The position numbers and the translations under genes are program-made. Below the pieces are notes generated by a model, which ran no database searches, had not been told where the DNA came from, and saw only the letters and a list, made by a program, of their open reading frames with translations. DNA of 12,818 bases, taken from contig JANXVP010000218.1 of assembly GCA_025351615.1 (NCBI GenBank), positions 1 to 12,818 of the forward strand, given 5' to 3'. Below, piece by piece: positions 6,698-12,818 of the stretch. Source of the stretch: Ramlibacter sp. Lineage in GTDB: Bacteria; Pseudomonadota; Gammaproteobacteria; Burkholderiales; Burkholderiaceae_C. The stretch's first letter is position 1. Each line of letters starts with the position of its first letter.

Positions 6698-7459
6698 ATG
6701 TCCAAAGGTTACCGACTCACCGCTTCGACGGGCATCCACAAGGGTGACCGCGAATACCAGCAGGACCAGATCGCCCTGGTCAGCCATCCGCGCGTGCCCG
6801 GCTGCATGCTGGGCATCGTCGCCGACGGCATGGGCGGGCGCAGCGGCGGCCGCAAGGCTTCCGACCAGGTCATGATGACGGCACGCCAGCTGTTCGAGCG
6901 CTATGCGCCCGAGCGCGACGATGCGCCCTCGCTGCTCAGGCAGATGGTGCAGGAAGCGCACATCGTGATCAAGCTCACGGCCATCTCCGCCGAACAGGAA
7001 CCGCACAGCACGTTCGCCGCCTTCCTGATCAACCCGGCCGGCGACTGCCACTGGGTGCATGCCGGCGATTCGCGCATCTACCACTTCCACGGCGGCAAGC
7101 TGATGCGCCGCACGATGGACCATTCCTACGTGCAGACACTGGTGGAAAAAGGCGAACTCACCGAAGAGGAAGCCAACGTCCATCCGCAGTCCAACATCCT
7201 GATGGGCTGCCTGGGCTCCGAAGACGACCCGCCGGCCGACCTGCACTTCATTCCGCAATTGCGGCCGGGAGACGTGCTGCTGGCCTGCAGCGACGGCGTC
7301 TGGCATTACTTCAGCCCGAGCGAACTCGGATCGGTGCTGTCGTCGCTGTCGCCGCGCGAAGCCACCGAATTCCTGATCGAGAAGGCCCGAAATCGTGCCC
7401 GCGGTGGCGGCGACAACCTGTCGCTGGTGATCGTGAAGTTCGAGCCGCTCGACAGCTGA
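6698..7459 (+). CDS. PP2C-family protein serine/threonine phosphatase
   Basis: A metal-dependent phosphatase (PppA/Stp1-like) expected to remove phosphate from Ser/Thr in cytoplasmic proteins. The 253-residue product is a single PP2C domain without signal peptide, membrane segment or extra domain. Metal-binding motifs appear in order: GDREYQQD (16-23) with Asp23, VADGMGG (41-47) with Asp43, HAGDSRIY (121-128), SDGVW (198-202) with Asp199, and GGDNLSLV (237-244) with Asp239. The length matches bacterial stand-alone PP2C enzymes (about 240-260). The first motif has QQD where many members have NED or NQD, but the acidic residue is kept, so the enzyme should be active. No Ser/Thr kinase or FHA gene lies in the window, so the partner is unknown. 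The ATG at 6698 is the first in frame; its ribosome binding site is weak. The acyltransferase gene starts 89 bp downstream. Confidence 0.92.
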   Translation: MSKGYRLTASTGIHKGDREYQQDQIALVSHPRVPGCMLGIVADGMGGRSGGRKASDQVMMTARQLFERYAPERDDAPSLLRQMVQEAHIVIKLTAISAEQEPHSTFAAFLINPAGDCHWVHAGDSRIYHFHGGKLMRRTMDHSYVQTLVEKGELTEEEANVHPQSNILMGCLGSEDDPPADLHFIPQLRPGDVLLACSDGVWHYFSPSELGSVLSSLSPREATEFLIEKARNRARGGGDNLSLVIVKFEPLDS

Positions 7460-7499
7460 CGGTTGACTGCCGTCGATTCCCGTCCGGCGCCTTAGATCC

Positions 7500-7532
7500 G
7501 CGCCGCCTGCATCTCTGACCGGGCGGCGCTTT
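7500..7532 (+). terminator. Possible terminator after the PP2C gene
   Basis: GCGCCGCC (7500-7507) and GGCGGCGC (7522-7529) form a perfect 8-bp GC stem with a 14-base loop, followed by TTT. It lies 41 bases after the phosphatase stop and 17 bases before the acyltransferase start. The T-run is short, so it may be a weak terminator or a leader hairpin of the acyltransferase gene. Confidence 0.4.
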
Positions 7533-7548
7533 CGCCGGACCTGCTCCG

Positions 7549-9408
7549 ATGAACCACAGATATATCCCCGAGCTGGATGGGCTGCGAGCCCTTGCCGTCA
7601 GCGGGGTGGTCCTCTACCACCTCGGCTTCAGGCACTTCCCCGGCGGCTTCCTGGGCGTTGACGTCTTTTTCGTAATTTCCGGATTTCTGATCTCGAGGCT
7701 GATCGCCGCCGAACTCCAGGCAGGCAACTTTTCACTGACGGCGTTCTACGAAAGACGGGTGCGCAGAATCATCCCTGCTCTCTTCTTCGTTCTCGCCGGC
7801 AGCAGCCTAGTGTTCGCCCTGCTGTCCTCGCCGGCGGAATTCCAGGCCCAGCGAGCCCCGCTCTTCGCGGCGCTGCTGTCGGTCGGCAACTTCTACTTTC
7901 ACGGCACCATCGACTATTTTGCTCGGAATGCGGCAAACCCCTTGCTGCACACCTGGTCCCTGTCTGTGGAGGAGCAGTTCTATGCGCTGTACCCACTGCT
8001 GCTCGTTGGCTTGGCGGGCTGGACGGCAACGCGCCGGCAGTTCGCGCTCGGGCTGATCTTCGCGCTGTCGTTCCTGGCCTGGTGGGTCTACCGGACCCAC
8101 GACGCATCGGCGGCTTTCTATTTGCCGTGGCTGCGGGCCTGGGAGCTGCTCGCGGGAGCAGGACTGGCCTTGGGCACCCGCACCCATGTTCCGGCTGAGC
8201 TCGCGCGGGCGGCGTCCTACGCTGGCCCGGTGCTGATCGCCGCCTCCTTCAGCCGCTTCGGGCAGCAGGCCCTGCCTCCCGGCCTGCCCCAGATCCTCGC
8301 AGTCGCGGGCGCCGCGTTGAGCATCGCCGGAACGGGCGTTCCCACCTTCGCCAACCGGGCGCTTGCTGCGGCAGCGCCGCGTTTCCTCGGACGCATTTCG
8401 TACTCGCTCTACTTGGTCCACTGGCCGCTCGTGTGCACCATCGGCTTCGTCGGTTTTCAACTCGCGGGACCCTACCGCCTCGCGACCCTCGCGGCGTGCG
8501 TTGCGCTGGCTTATGCGACGTACGAGCTGGTGGAGCAGCCCTTCCGCCGCTCGCGAGCGCCGGCGCGACGAACGTTCGCGCTTGCTGCGGGTGGCCTGCT
8601 TGCCGTTGCTCTGCTGGCGCTGTCGTGGGGAGCGCTGACCCAGGCATGGTGGGCACGGAACCCGGCGGCCATGCGGTTGTCGCAAGCTCAGCGCGATCCC
8701 CTGCGCCATTTCGGTCCGGGGAACTGCTTTTTGACGACCAACGATTCGGTTTTCGACGAGGCGGGCTGCCTGCGTCTCAACCCTCGCCAGCAAAACATCC
8801 TGTTGATGGGAGATAGCCATTCCGCCCATTTCGCGGCGGCGCTGGCGAAGCAGTTTCCCGCATCCAACATTCTGCAGGCTTCCGCGTCCGGATGCATCCC
8901 CCTCCTAGCGCCTGAAGGCGAGAAGCGCTGCACCGCCCTGGTTAACCGCATGTACTACGACTGGCTCCCGCGCCATGGCCGCGACATCGCCGCTATCGTC
9001 CTGTCGGCAAAATGGCAGCCGGAGAACGAACGCGGCTTGGTCGCCCTGAACGAGCGGGTCAAGGCGGCCGGCACCCGGCTGGTCGTGCTCGGGCCCTCTC
9101 CCAGCTACCAGATCCCGCTCCCCAGGATCCTCGCGTACCAGGAGCTGTACGGCATAGACCTCAGCCAGCAACTGTTGCTGCGGTCTTCGGGCACGACGGA
9201 TGCTGCCTTCCGCGCCAATCTGGCCGGCGAGGTTCCCTACTTCTCGGTGTTTAGGAACCTTTGTGCACCGGGTGCCTGCACCACGACGCTGCCCGGAGCG
9301 CCGCTGCTGTTCGACAGCGACCATTTCACCCGGGAAGGAGCCGACCTCGCCCTGGCGGGATTGGCTAACTGCCTGCTTCCGGACCGACCGTCCTGTCCCC
9401 CGCGTTGA
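7549..9408 (+). CDS. Membrane acyltransferase fused to SGNH domain (OafA/YrhL type)
   Basis: This enzyme probably acetylates a cell-surface polysaccharide (lipopolysaccharide O-antigen, exopolysaccharide or peptidoglycan); the substrate cannot be told. In the 619-residue product, residues 1-365 form an acyltransferase-3 domain with about ten hydrophobic membrane segments. It starts with ELDGLRALAV and shows the R-X10-H motif (Arg13, His24). GFLGVDVFFVISGFLIS (33-49), WSLSVEEQFY (136-145) and ISYSLYLVHWPL (283-294) are also typical. Residues about 378-610 form a periplasmic SGNH hydrolase-like domain with GDSHS (421-425, nucleophile Ser423) and DSDH (589-592) supplying Asp and His. Length and order match this fused class. 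Codon use differs from its neighbours (AGA, ATA and CTA codons appear), suggesting acquisition. It is flanked by phosphatase and convergent genes, with no polysaccharide cluster nearby. No clear Shine-Dalgarno sequence precedes the ATG. Confidence 0.92.
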   Translation: MNHRYIPELDGLRALAVSGVVLYHLGFRHFPGGFLGVDVFFVISGFLISRLIAAELQAGNFSLTAFYERRVRRIIPALFFVLAGSSLVFALLSSPAEFQAQRAPLFAALLSVGNFYFHGTIDYFARNAANPLLHTWSLSVEEQFYALYPLLLVGLAGWTATRRQFALGLIFALSFLAWWVYRTHDASAAFYLPWLRAWELLAGAGLALGTRTHVPAELARAASYAGPVLIAASFSRFGQQALPPGLPQILAVAGAALSIAGTGVPTFANRALAAAAPRFLGRISYSLYLVHWPLVCTIGFVGFQLAGPYRLATLAACVALAYATYELVEQPFRRSRAPARRTFALAAGGLLAVALLALSWGALTQAWWARNPAAMRLSQAQRDPLRHFGPGNCFLTTNDSVFDEAGCLRLNPRQQNILLMGDSHSAHFAAALAKQFPASNILQASASGCIPLLAPEGEKRCTALVNRMYYDWLPRHGRDIAAIVLSAKWQPENERGLVALNERVKAAGTRLVVLGPSPSYQIPLPRILAYQELYGIDLSQQLLLRSSGTTDAAFRANLAGEVPYFSVFRNLCAPGACTTTLPGAPLLFDSDHFTREGADLALAGLANCLLPDRPSCPPR

Positions 9409-9432
9409 TGTCCCCTAGCCGGCACTGCTGCT

Positions 9433-10065
9433 TCAGGGCGGAACCGGCAGCGGCTTGACCTCGGGGCGTTGCGGCTCCGCCAGCCGTTTGGCCACCTTGT
9501 CGCGGTGCTCCTTCGCTTCTAGCTGCCGCTCGTCGTAGCGGCGCTGTTCCCCGGCCGCGTCGTGGGCCCGCTGCTCCCGGGCCGCGTGGGTCGACGACGT
9601 GTGCTCACCCGCTTGTTTGCGGGTGCGGGCTGCCCGCGCCGGGGCTGAGGCCTGGGTCAGCGCGCGCTCCGCAGCGCGCTGGGCGAGCCCGGCCTCTTTT
9701 TCGCGCCGGCGGACCACCGCCTCTGCGCGCTGGGCGGCGCCATCCTCCTGCTTTTGCGCCGAGTTCCTTTCCTCGATGCTGGTCACCCGCTCACTGGAAC
9801 GCCGCTTGCGCTCGCTGTCGTTCAAGCTCAGTTCCTGCCGCCGCAGGTCCGACAGGCGCTCCCGGCGCTGGACGCGCGCCGCGTTCAGGCAGTCGACAAC
9901 CGCGAATTTCCGGTAACAGCCTGCCTCCCGCTCCGCAAAGCTGGCGGCGGCCTGGCTGCGCTCTGCTGCGATTCGCGAGCGCTCGGCATCGGTGGCGGAA
10001 GCGGTCTGCGCCATGGCCGGCAGGACACCCGCGGCGAGCAGCAGGCAGAACAAAAAATATCTCAT
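9433..10065 (-). CDS. Secreted Arg/Ala/Glu-rich coiled-coil protein of unknown function
   Basis: I do not recognise a named family. The 210-residue product begins with a clear Sec signal peptide (basic MRY, hydrophobic 4-15, cleavage likely after AMA, between residues 19 and 20), so it should be periplasmic or surface-exposed. The mature part is dominated by Ala, Arg, Glu and Gln in a heptad-like pattern (about 25-190), consistent with a long charged coiled coil. The only non-repetitive piece is CYRKFAVVDCLNAAR (50-64), whose two cysteines (Cys50, Cys59) could form a disulfide. It ends in a proline-rich PEVKPLPVPP. Its ATG overlaps the zapE stop as ATGA and has no visible ribosome binding site, so its translation is probably coupled to zapE. 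It converges on the acyltransferase gene with a 24-bp gap. Coding status is supported by the signal peptide and overlap. Confidence 0.75.
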   Translation of the reverse strand: MRYFLFCLLLAAGVLPAMAQTASATDAERSRIAAERSQAAASFAEREAGCYRKFAVVDCLNAARVQRRERLSDLRRQELSLNDSERKRRSSERVTSIEERNSAQKQEDGAAQRAEAVVRRREKEAGLAQRAAERALTQASAPARAARTRKQAGEHTSSTHAAREQRAHDAAGEQRRYDERQLEAKEHRDKVAKRLAEPQRPEVKPLPVPP

Positions 10066-11162
10066 GTCAGGCGAGTGTCGACCGTCCGGTGCGGCAGCGC
10101 AAGAAAAGCTGCCGATTGCATTTCGTGCAGACGCGAGGCGGTTCGGGGAAATTCATGCGCCAGGGGTCCTTCGGTGTACAACGCTTCAGGGACCACGGCG
10201 GCGGACATGATCAGTTTGACGCGCCGGTCGTAGAGCACATCGATCAGCCAGGTGAAGCGCCTCGCTTCCGATCCCATCCGCACCGGCATGTGCGGCACGT
10301 CGCTGAGCACCACGGTGTGGAACTGGGTGGCGATTTCCAGGTAATCGTTCTGCGATCGCGGGCCGCCGCAAAGCGTCTTGAAGTCGAACCAGACCAGGCC
10401 GCCTGCCTTGCGCCTGGCGCGGATCTCGCGCGCTTCGATATGCAGCACCGGGTCCTCGTCGTGGCTTTCCGCCAGCCGGGTGAACGCCTCGTCCATCTGC
10501 GCATCGGCTTGCGGCCCCAGCGGCATGTGGTAGAGCTTCACGCTCTCCATCATCAGCCCCCGGTAGTCGGTGCCGTTGTCCACACTGACCACCTCGAGCT
10601 TCTCGTTGAGCAGGGCGATGGCCGGCAGGATCCGGTCGCGGTGCAGCCCGTCGGGATAGAGGTCATCGGGTTTGAAGTTCGAGGTGGTGACAAACCCCAC
10701 GCCATTTTCGAACAGGGCGACCAGCAGGCGGTGCAGGATCATCGCGTCCGTGATGTCAGCGACGTGGAACTCATCGAAGCAGATCAGCCGATAGCGCCGC
10801 GACATCCGCTCGCCGAGTTCGTCGAGCGGGTTGACGGTGCCCTGCAGGTCGGCCAGTTCGCGATGCACCTCGCGCATGAACTCGTGAAAATGCAGTCGTG
10901 TCTTGCGCACCAGTGGGACAGCGCTATAGAAGCAGTCCATCAGGAAGCTCTTGCCGCGTCCGACGCCGCCATACATGTAAACCCCCCGCGGAATCTCCGG
11001 CCGGTTGATCAGCTTCTTGAAGACATTCGAGCGCTGCTCCTTGTAGCCTGCCCATTCGCGCGCGCAGCGGTCGAGCGCGTCCACCGCTCTTTCCTGCGCC
11101 GGGTCGCTCTGATAGCCACGCGCCGCGAGCTCAGCCTGGTAAACCTCGCGCACCGACGCCAC
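10062..11162 (-). CDS. zapE: Cell division protein ZapE (AFG1-like ATPase)
   Basis: ZapE is a cytoplasmic ATPase that associates with the FtsZ ring during constriction in E. coli; the family is related to mitochondrial AFG1/LACE1. The 366-residue product shows Walker A GGVGRGKS (65-72) within GVYMYGGVGRGKSFLMD and Walker B RLICFDEFHV (125-134). TTSNFKPDDLYPDGLHRD (159-176) and RRFTWLIDVLYDRRVKL in the C-terminal part are hallmark family blocks. The length matches E. coli ZapE (375). The start is a GTG at 11160-11162, 11 bases after the lpdA stop; no ATG lies upstream in frame and the next Met (63) would remove Walker A context. AGGCGG about 10 bases before the GTG may be the ribosome binding site. 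Tight spacing suggests it is transcribed with lpdA, an order seen in other betaproteobacteria. The 3' end overlaps the secreted coiled-coil gene. Confidence 0.94.
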   Translation of the reverse strand: MASVREVYQAELAARGYQSDPAQERAVDALDRCAREWAGYKEQRSNVFKKLINRPEIPRGVYMYGGVGRGKSFLMDCFYSAVPLVRKTRLHFHEFMREVHRELADLQGTVNPLDELGERMSRRYRLICFDEFHVADITDAMILHRLLVALFENGVGFVTTSNFKPDDLYPDGLHRDRILPAIALLNEKLEVVSVDNGTDYRGLMMESVKLYHMPLGPQADAQMDEAFTRLAESHDEDPVLHIEAREIRARRKAGGLVWFDFKTLCGGPRSQNDYLEIATQFHTVVLSDVPHMPVRMGSEARRFTWLIDVLYDRRVKLIMSAAVVPEALYTEGPLAHEFPRTASRLHEMQSAAFLALPHRTVDTRLT

Positions 11163-11173
11163 GCTCTGCCCGC

Positions 11174-12604
11174 CTAGAAATTAAGGGTGCGCTTGTCGAC
11201 TGCCAGGGCCGCTTCCCGGGTCGCCTCGGACAGCGATGGGTGGGCGTGGCAAATGCGTGCGATGTCTTCGGACGAGGCACGGAACTCCATGGCCACCACG
11301 CATTCCGCGATCAGTTCGCTGGCCATCGGGCCGACGATGTGCACGCCCAGGATTTCGTCGGTGGCCGCATCGGCCAGCATCTTCACCATGCCGGTGGTGT
11401 CGCCCATCGCCCGCGCCCTGCCGTTCGCCATGAACGGGAAAGTGCCGGCCTTGTACGTCACGCCGGCAGCCTTGAGTTGCTGCTCGGTTTGCCCGACCCA
11501 GGCAATTTCTGGATTGGTGTAGATCACCCACGGGATGGTGTTGAAGTTGACATGGCCGTGCTGCCCCGCGATGCGCTCGGCAACGGCGACGCCCTCTTCC
11601 TCCGCCTTGTGAGCCAGCATCGGTCCTCGCACCACGTCGCCAACGGCCCAGACGTCGGGCAGGTTGGTCTTGCACTGCTCATCGACCAGGATGGCGCCGC
11701 GTTCGTCCAGCTTCAGGCCGACCGCTTCCGCGTTCAGGCCGACGGTGTTGGGCACCCGGCCGATCGAGACGATCAGCTTGTCGACTTCCAGCATCTGTGC
11801 CTCGCCCCTGGCGTTGGTCCAAGCGACGGACACGCCCTTCTTGCCGCTCCTGATCTCGCCGACCTTGACACCCAGCTCGATCTTCAGGCCCTGTCTGGTG
11901 AACGCCTTGTGCGCTTCCCTGGCGATCTGCTCGTCGACCGCGCCCAGAAATGCCGGCAGCGCTTCCAGCACCGTCACGTCCGCACCGAGGCGGCGCCAGA
12001 CCGAACCCACCTCCAGCCCGATGACGCCGGAGCCGATCAGGCCCAGCTTCTTCGGCACGCTCTGGATGCGGAGCGCCCCGTCGTTGGACAGGATCTTGTC
12101 TTCGTCAAACGGCGCACCCGACAGTGCACGGGCACTGGAACCGGTTGCGACGATGACATGCCTTGCGGCAAGCGTCTCCGCAGCCGCGCCGGACACAGTA
12201 ACTGTGTAGCCGGCACCACCGCCCGCGGCGAACGCTCCGCGGCCATGGAAGAAGCTGACCTTGTTCTTCTTGAACAGGAACAGGATGCCATCGTTGTTCT
12301 GTTTGACCACCTGGTCCTTGCGCGCCAGCATCTTCGCCACGTCGATGGCCAGTCCCTGGACCTGGATGCCATGGTCGGCGAAGTGGTGGCCGGCCTGGTC
12401 GAAGTTTTCCGACGACTGCAGCAGTACCTTGGACGGTATGCAGCCGACGTTGGTGCAGGTGCCGCCAGGCGCCGGGCCGCCCGTGCTGTTCTGCCACTCG
12501 TCGATGCAGGCCACGCTGAAGCCAAGCTGGGCTGCGCGGATCGCGGCGATGTACCCGCCGGGTCCGGCGCCGATCACGACGACGTCAAATTGTTTGCTTG
12601 TCAC
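11174..12604 (-). CDS. lpdA: Dihydrolipoyl dehydrogenase (E3) of 2-oxoglutarate dehydrogenase
   Basis: This flavoenzyme reoxidises dihydrolipoyl groups on E2 with NAD+. The 476-residue product has the FAD-binding VIGAGPGG (10-17), the redox disulfide GGTCTNVGCIPSK (47-59; Cys50 and Cys55) and the NAD-binding LIGSGVIGLEVGS (189-201). The second FAD motif AVGDV (320-324) and the catalytic HAHPSLSE (His455, Glu460) complete the set. No N-terminal lipoyl domain is present, unlike some pyruvate dehydrogenase E3 proteins of betaproteobacteria. With E2 directly upstream, it is assigned to the 2-oxoglutarate complex of the TCA cycle (sometimes named odhL). The length is standard. The start is a GTG at 12602-12604, since no other start codon exists upstream in frame before a stop; no Shine-Dalgarno sequence is evident at the usual distance. 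It lies 44 bp after the E2 stop and 11 bp before zapE. Confidence 0.96.
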   Translation of the reverse strand: MTSKQFDVVVIGAGPGGYIAAIRAAQLGFSVACIDEWQNSTGGPAPGGTCTNVGCIPSKVLLQSSENFDQAGHHFADHGIQVQGLAIDVAKMLARKDQVVKQNNDGILFLFKKNKVSFFHGRGAFAAGGGAGYTVTVSGAAAETLAARHVIVATGSSARALSGAPFDEDKILSNDGALRIQSVPKKLGLIGSGVIGLEVGSVWRRLGADVTVLEALPAFLGAVDEQIAREAHKAFTRQGLKIELGVKVGEIRSGKKGVSVAWTNARGEAQMLEVDKLIVSIGRVPNTVGLNAEAVGLKLDERGAILVDEQCKTNLPDVWAVGDVVRGPMLAHKAEEEGVAVAERIAGQHGHVNFNTIPWVIYTNPEIAWVGQTEQQLKAAGVTYKAGTFPFMANGRARAMGDTTGMVKMLADAATDEILGVHIVGPMASELIAECVVAMEFRASSEDIARICHAHPSLSEATREAALAVDKRTLNF

Positions 12605-12614
12605 GGACGATAAC

Positions 12615-12634
12615 GAGGCCTCTTGCGATGCCTC
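12615..12634 (-). other. Small hairpin between odhB and lpdA
   Basis: GAGGC (12615-12619) and GCCTC (12630-12634) form a 5-bp stem in the 44-bp gap between the E2 stop and the E3 start. The 8-base palindrome GAGGCCTC (12615-12622) overlaps it. There is no T-run, so transcription should continue. It may influence RNA processing or the E2:E3 expression ratio, but may also be chance. Confidence 0.25.
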
Positions 12635-12648
12635 ATCCTTCTCATTGG

Positions 12649-12818
12649 TTAAATATCAAACAACAGCCGGGCCGGGTCTTCCAGCGCTTCCTTCATCGCG
12701 ACCAGGCCCAGCACGGCTTCGCGGCCATCGATGATGCGGTGGTCATAGCTCATGGCCAGGTAGTTCATCGGCCGCACCACGATCTGGCCGTTCTCCACCA
12801 CCGCGCGGTCCTTGGTTG
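12649..12818 (-). CDS. odhB: Dihydrolipoyllysine succinyltransferase (E2), C-terminal 55 residues
   Basis: This is the 3' end of the E2 gene of 2-oxoglutarate dehydrogenase (sucB/odhB); the rest lies beyond the right edge of the window. The last 55 residues are readable: [20 protein letters not shown], then [18 protein letters not shown] and a TAA stop at 12649-12651. The DHRIIDG motif holds the catalytic His and Asp of the acyltransferase domain. The form [12 protein letters not shown] is typical of succinyltransferases rather than pyruvate dehydrogenase E2. It is upstream of lpdA on the same strand, as in the odhA-odhB-lpd operon of related bacteria. The lipoyl and E1/E3-binding domains cannot be seen. 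Confidence 0.93.
   Translation of the reverse strand, partial: TKDRAVVENGQIVVRPMNYLAMSYDHRIIDGREAVLGLVAMKEALEDPARLLFDI

Noticed and set aside
11240..12613. A 457-codon plus-strand open frame antisense to lpdA
   Set aside because: lpdA is complete and highly conserved on the minus strand. The antisense product has no family motif.

Overview
The window reads as a high-GC chromosomal segment of a betaproteobacterium, most likely a member of the Burkholderiales. This is an inference from the gene set and order: an odhB(sucB)-lpdA-zapE string, an scpB-rluB pair in which RluB carries a long Gly/Arg-rich tail, and rluD divergent from bamD. Almost all of it is compact core-genome DNA. No intact mobile element, complete tRNA or rRNA gene, or CRISPR array is visible. 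No gap between genes exceeds about 130 bases.

Left part (1-3390, minus strand): rluD (23S rRNA pseudouridine synthase), then scpB (condensin partner), then rluB (a second 23S rRNA pseudouridine synthase), read right to left. The last two are separated by only 3 nt. The first 16 bases, just past the rluB stop codon, look like the T-arm of a tRNA, but no tRNA body is present.

Centre (3391-7459): a short divergent promoter region holding a perfect TATAAT separates rluD from bamD, the outer-membrane assembly lipoprotein on the plus strand. bamD converges on a DinG/YoaA-type iron-sulfur helicase gene (minus). Upstream of the helicase gene on the same strand is a tiny DUF465/YdcH-family gene, which is divergent from an orphan PP2C-type protein phosphatase gene (plus).

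Right part (7460-12818): a plus-strand gene for a membrane acyltransferase fused to an SGNH domain, whose codon use differs from its neighbours, is followed by a minus-strand run. In transcription order this run is the 3' end of odhB (2-oxoglutarate dehydrogenase E2), lpdA (E3), zapE (cell-division ATPase) and an unrecognised secreted coiled-coil protein whose start overlaps the zapE stop in an ATGA. The E2 and E3 genes supply consecutive subunits of the 2-oxoglutarate dehydrogenase complex; zapE and the secreted protein are probably read from the same message.

No clearly new multi-gene system is evident. The best candidates for unexplored biology are the secreted coiled-coil protein coupled to zapE, the RluB tail with its embedded non-repetitive motif, and the orphan acyltransferase-SGNH gene.
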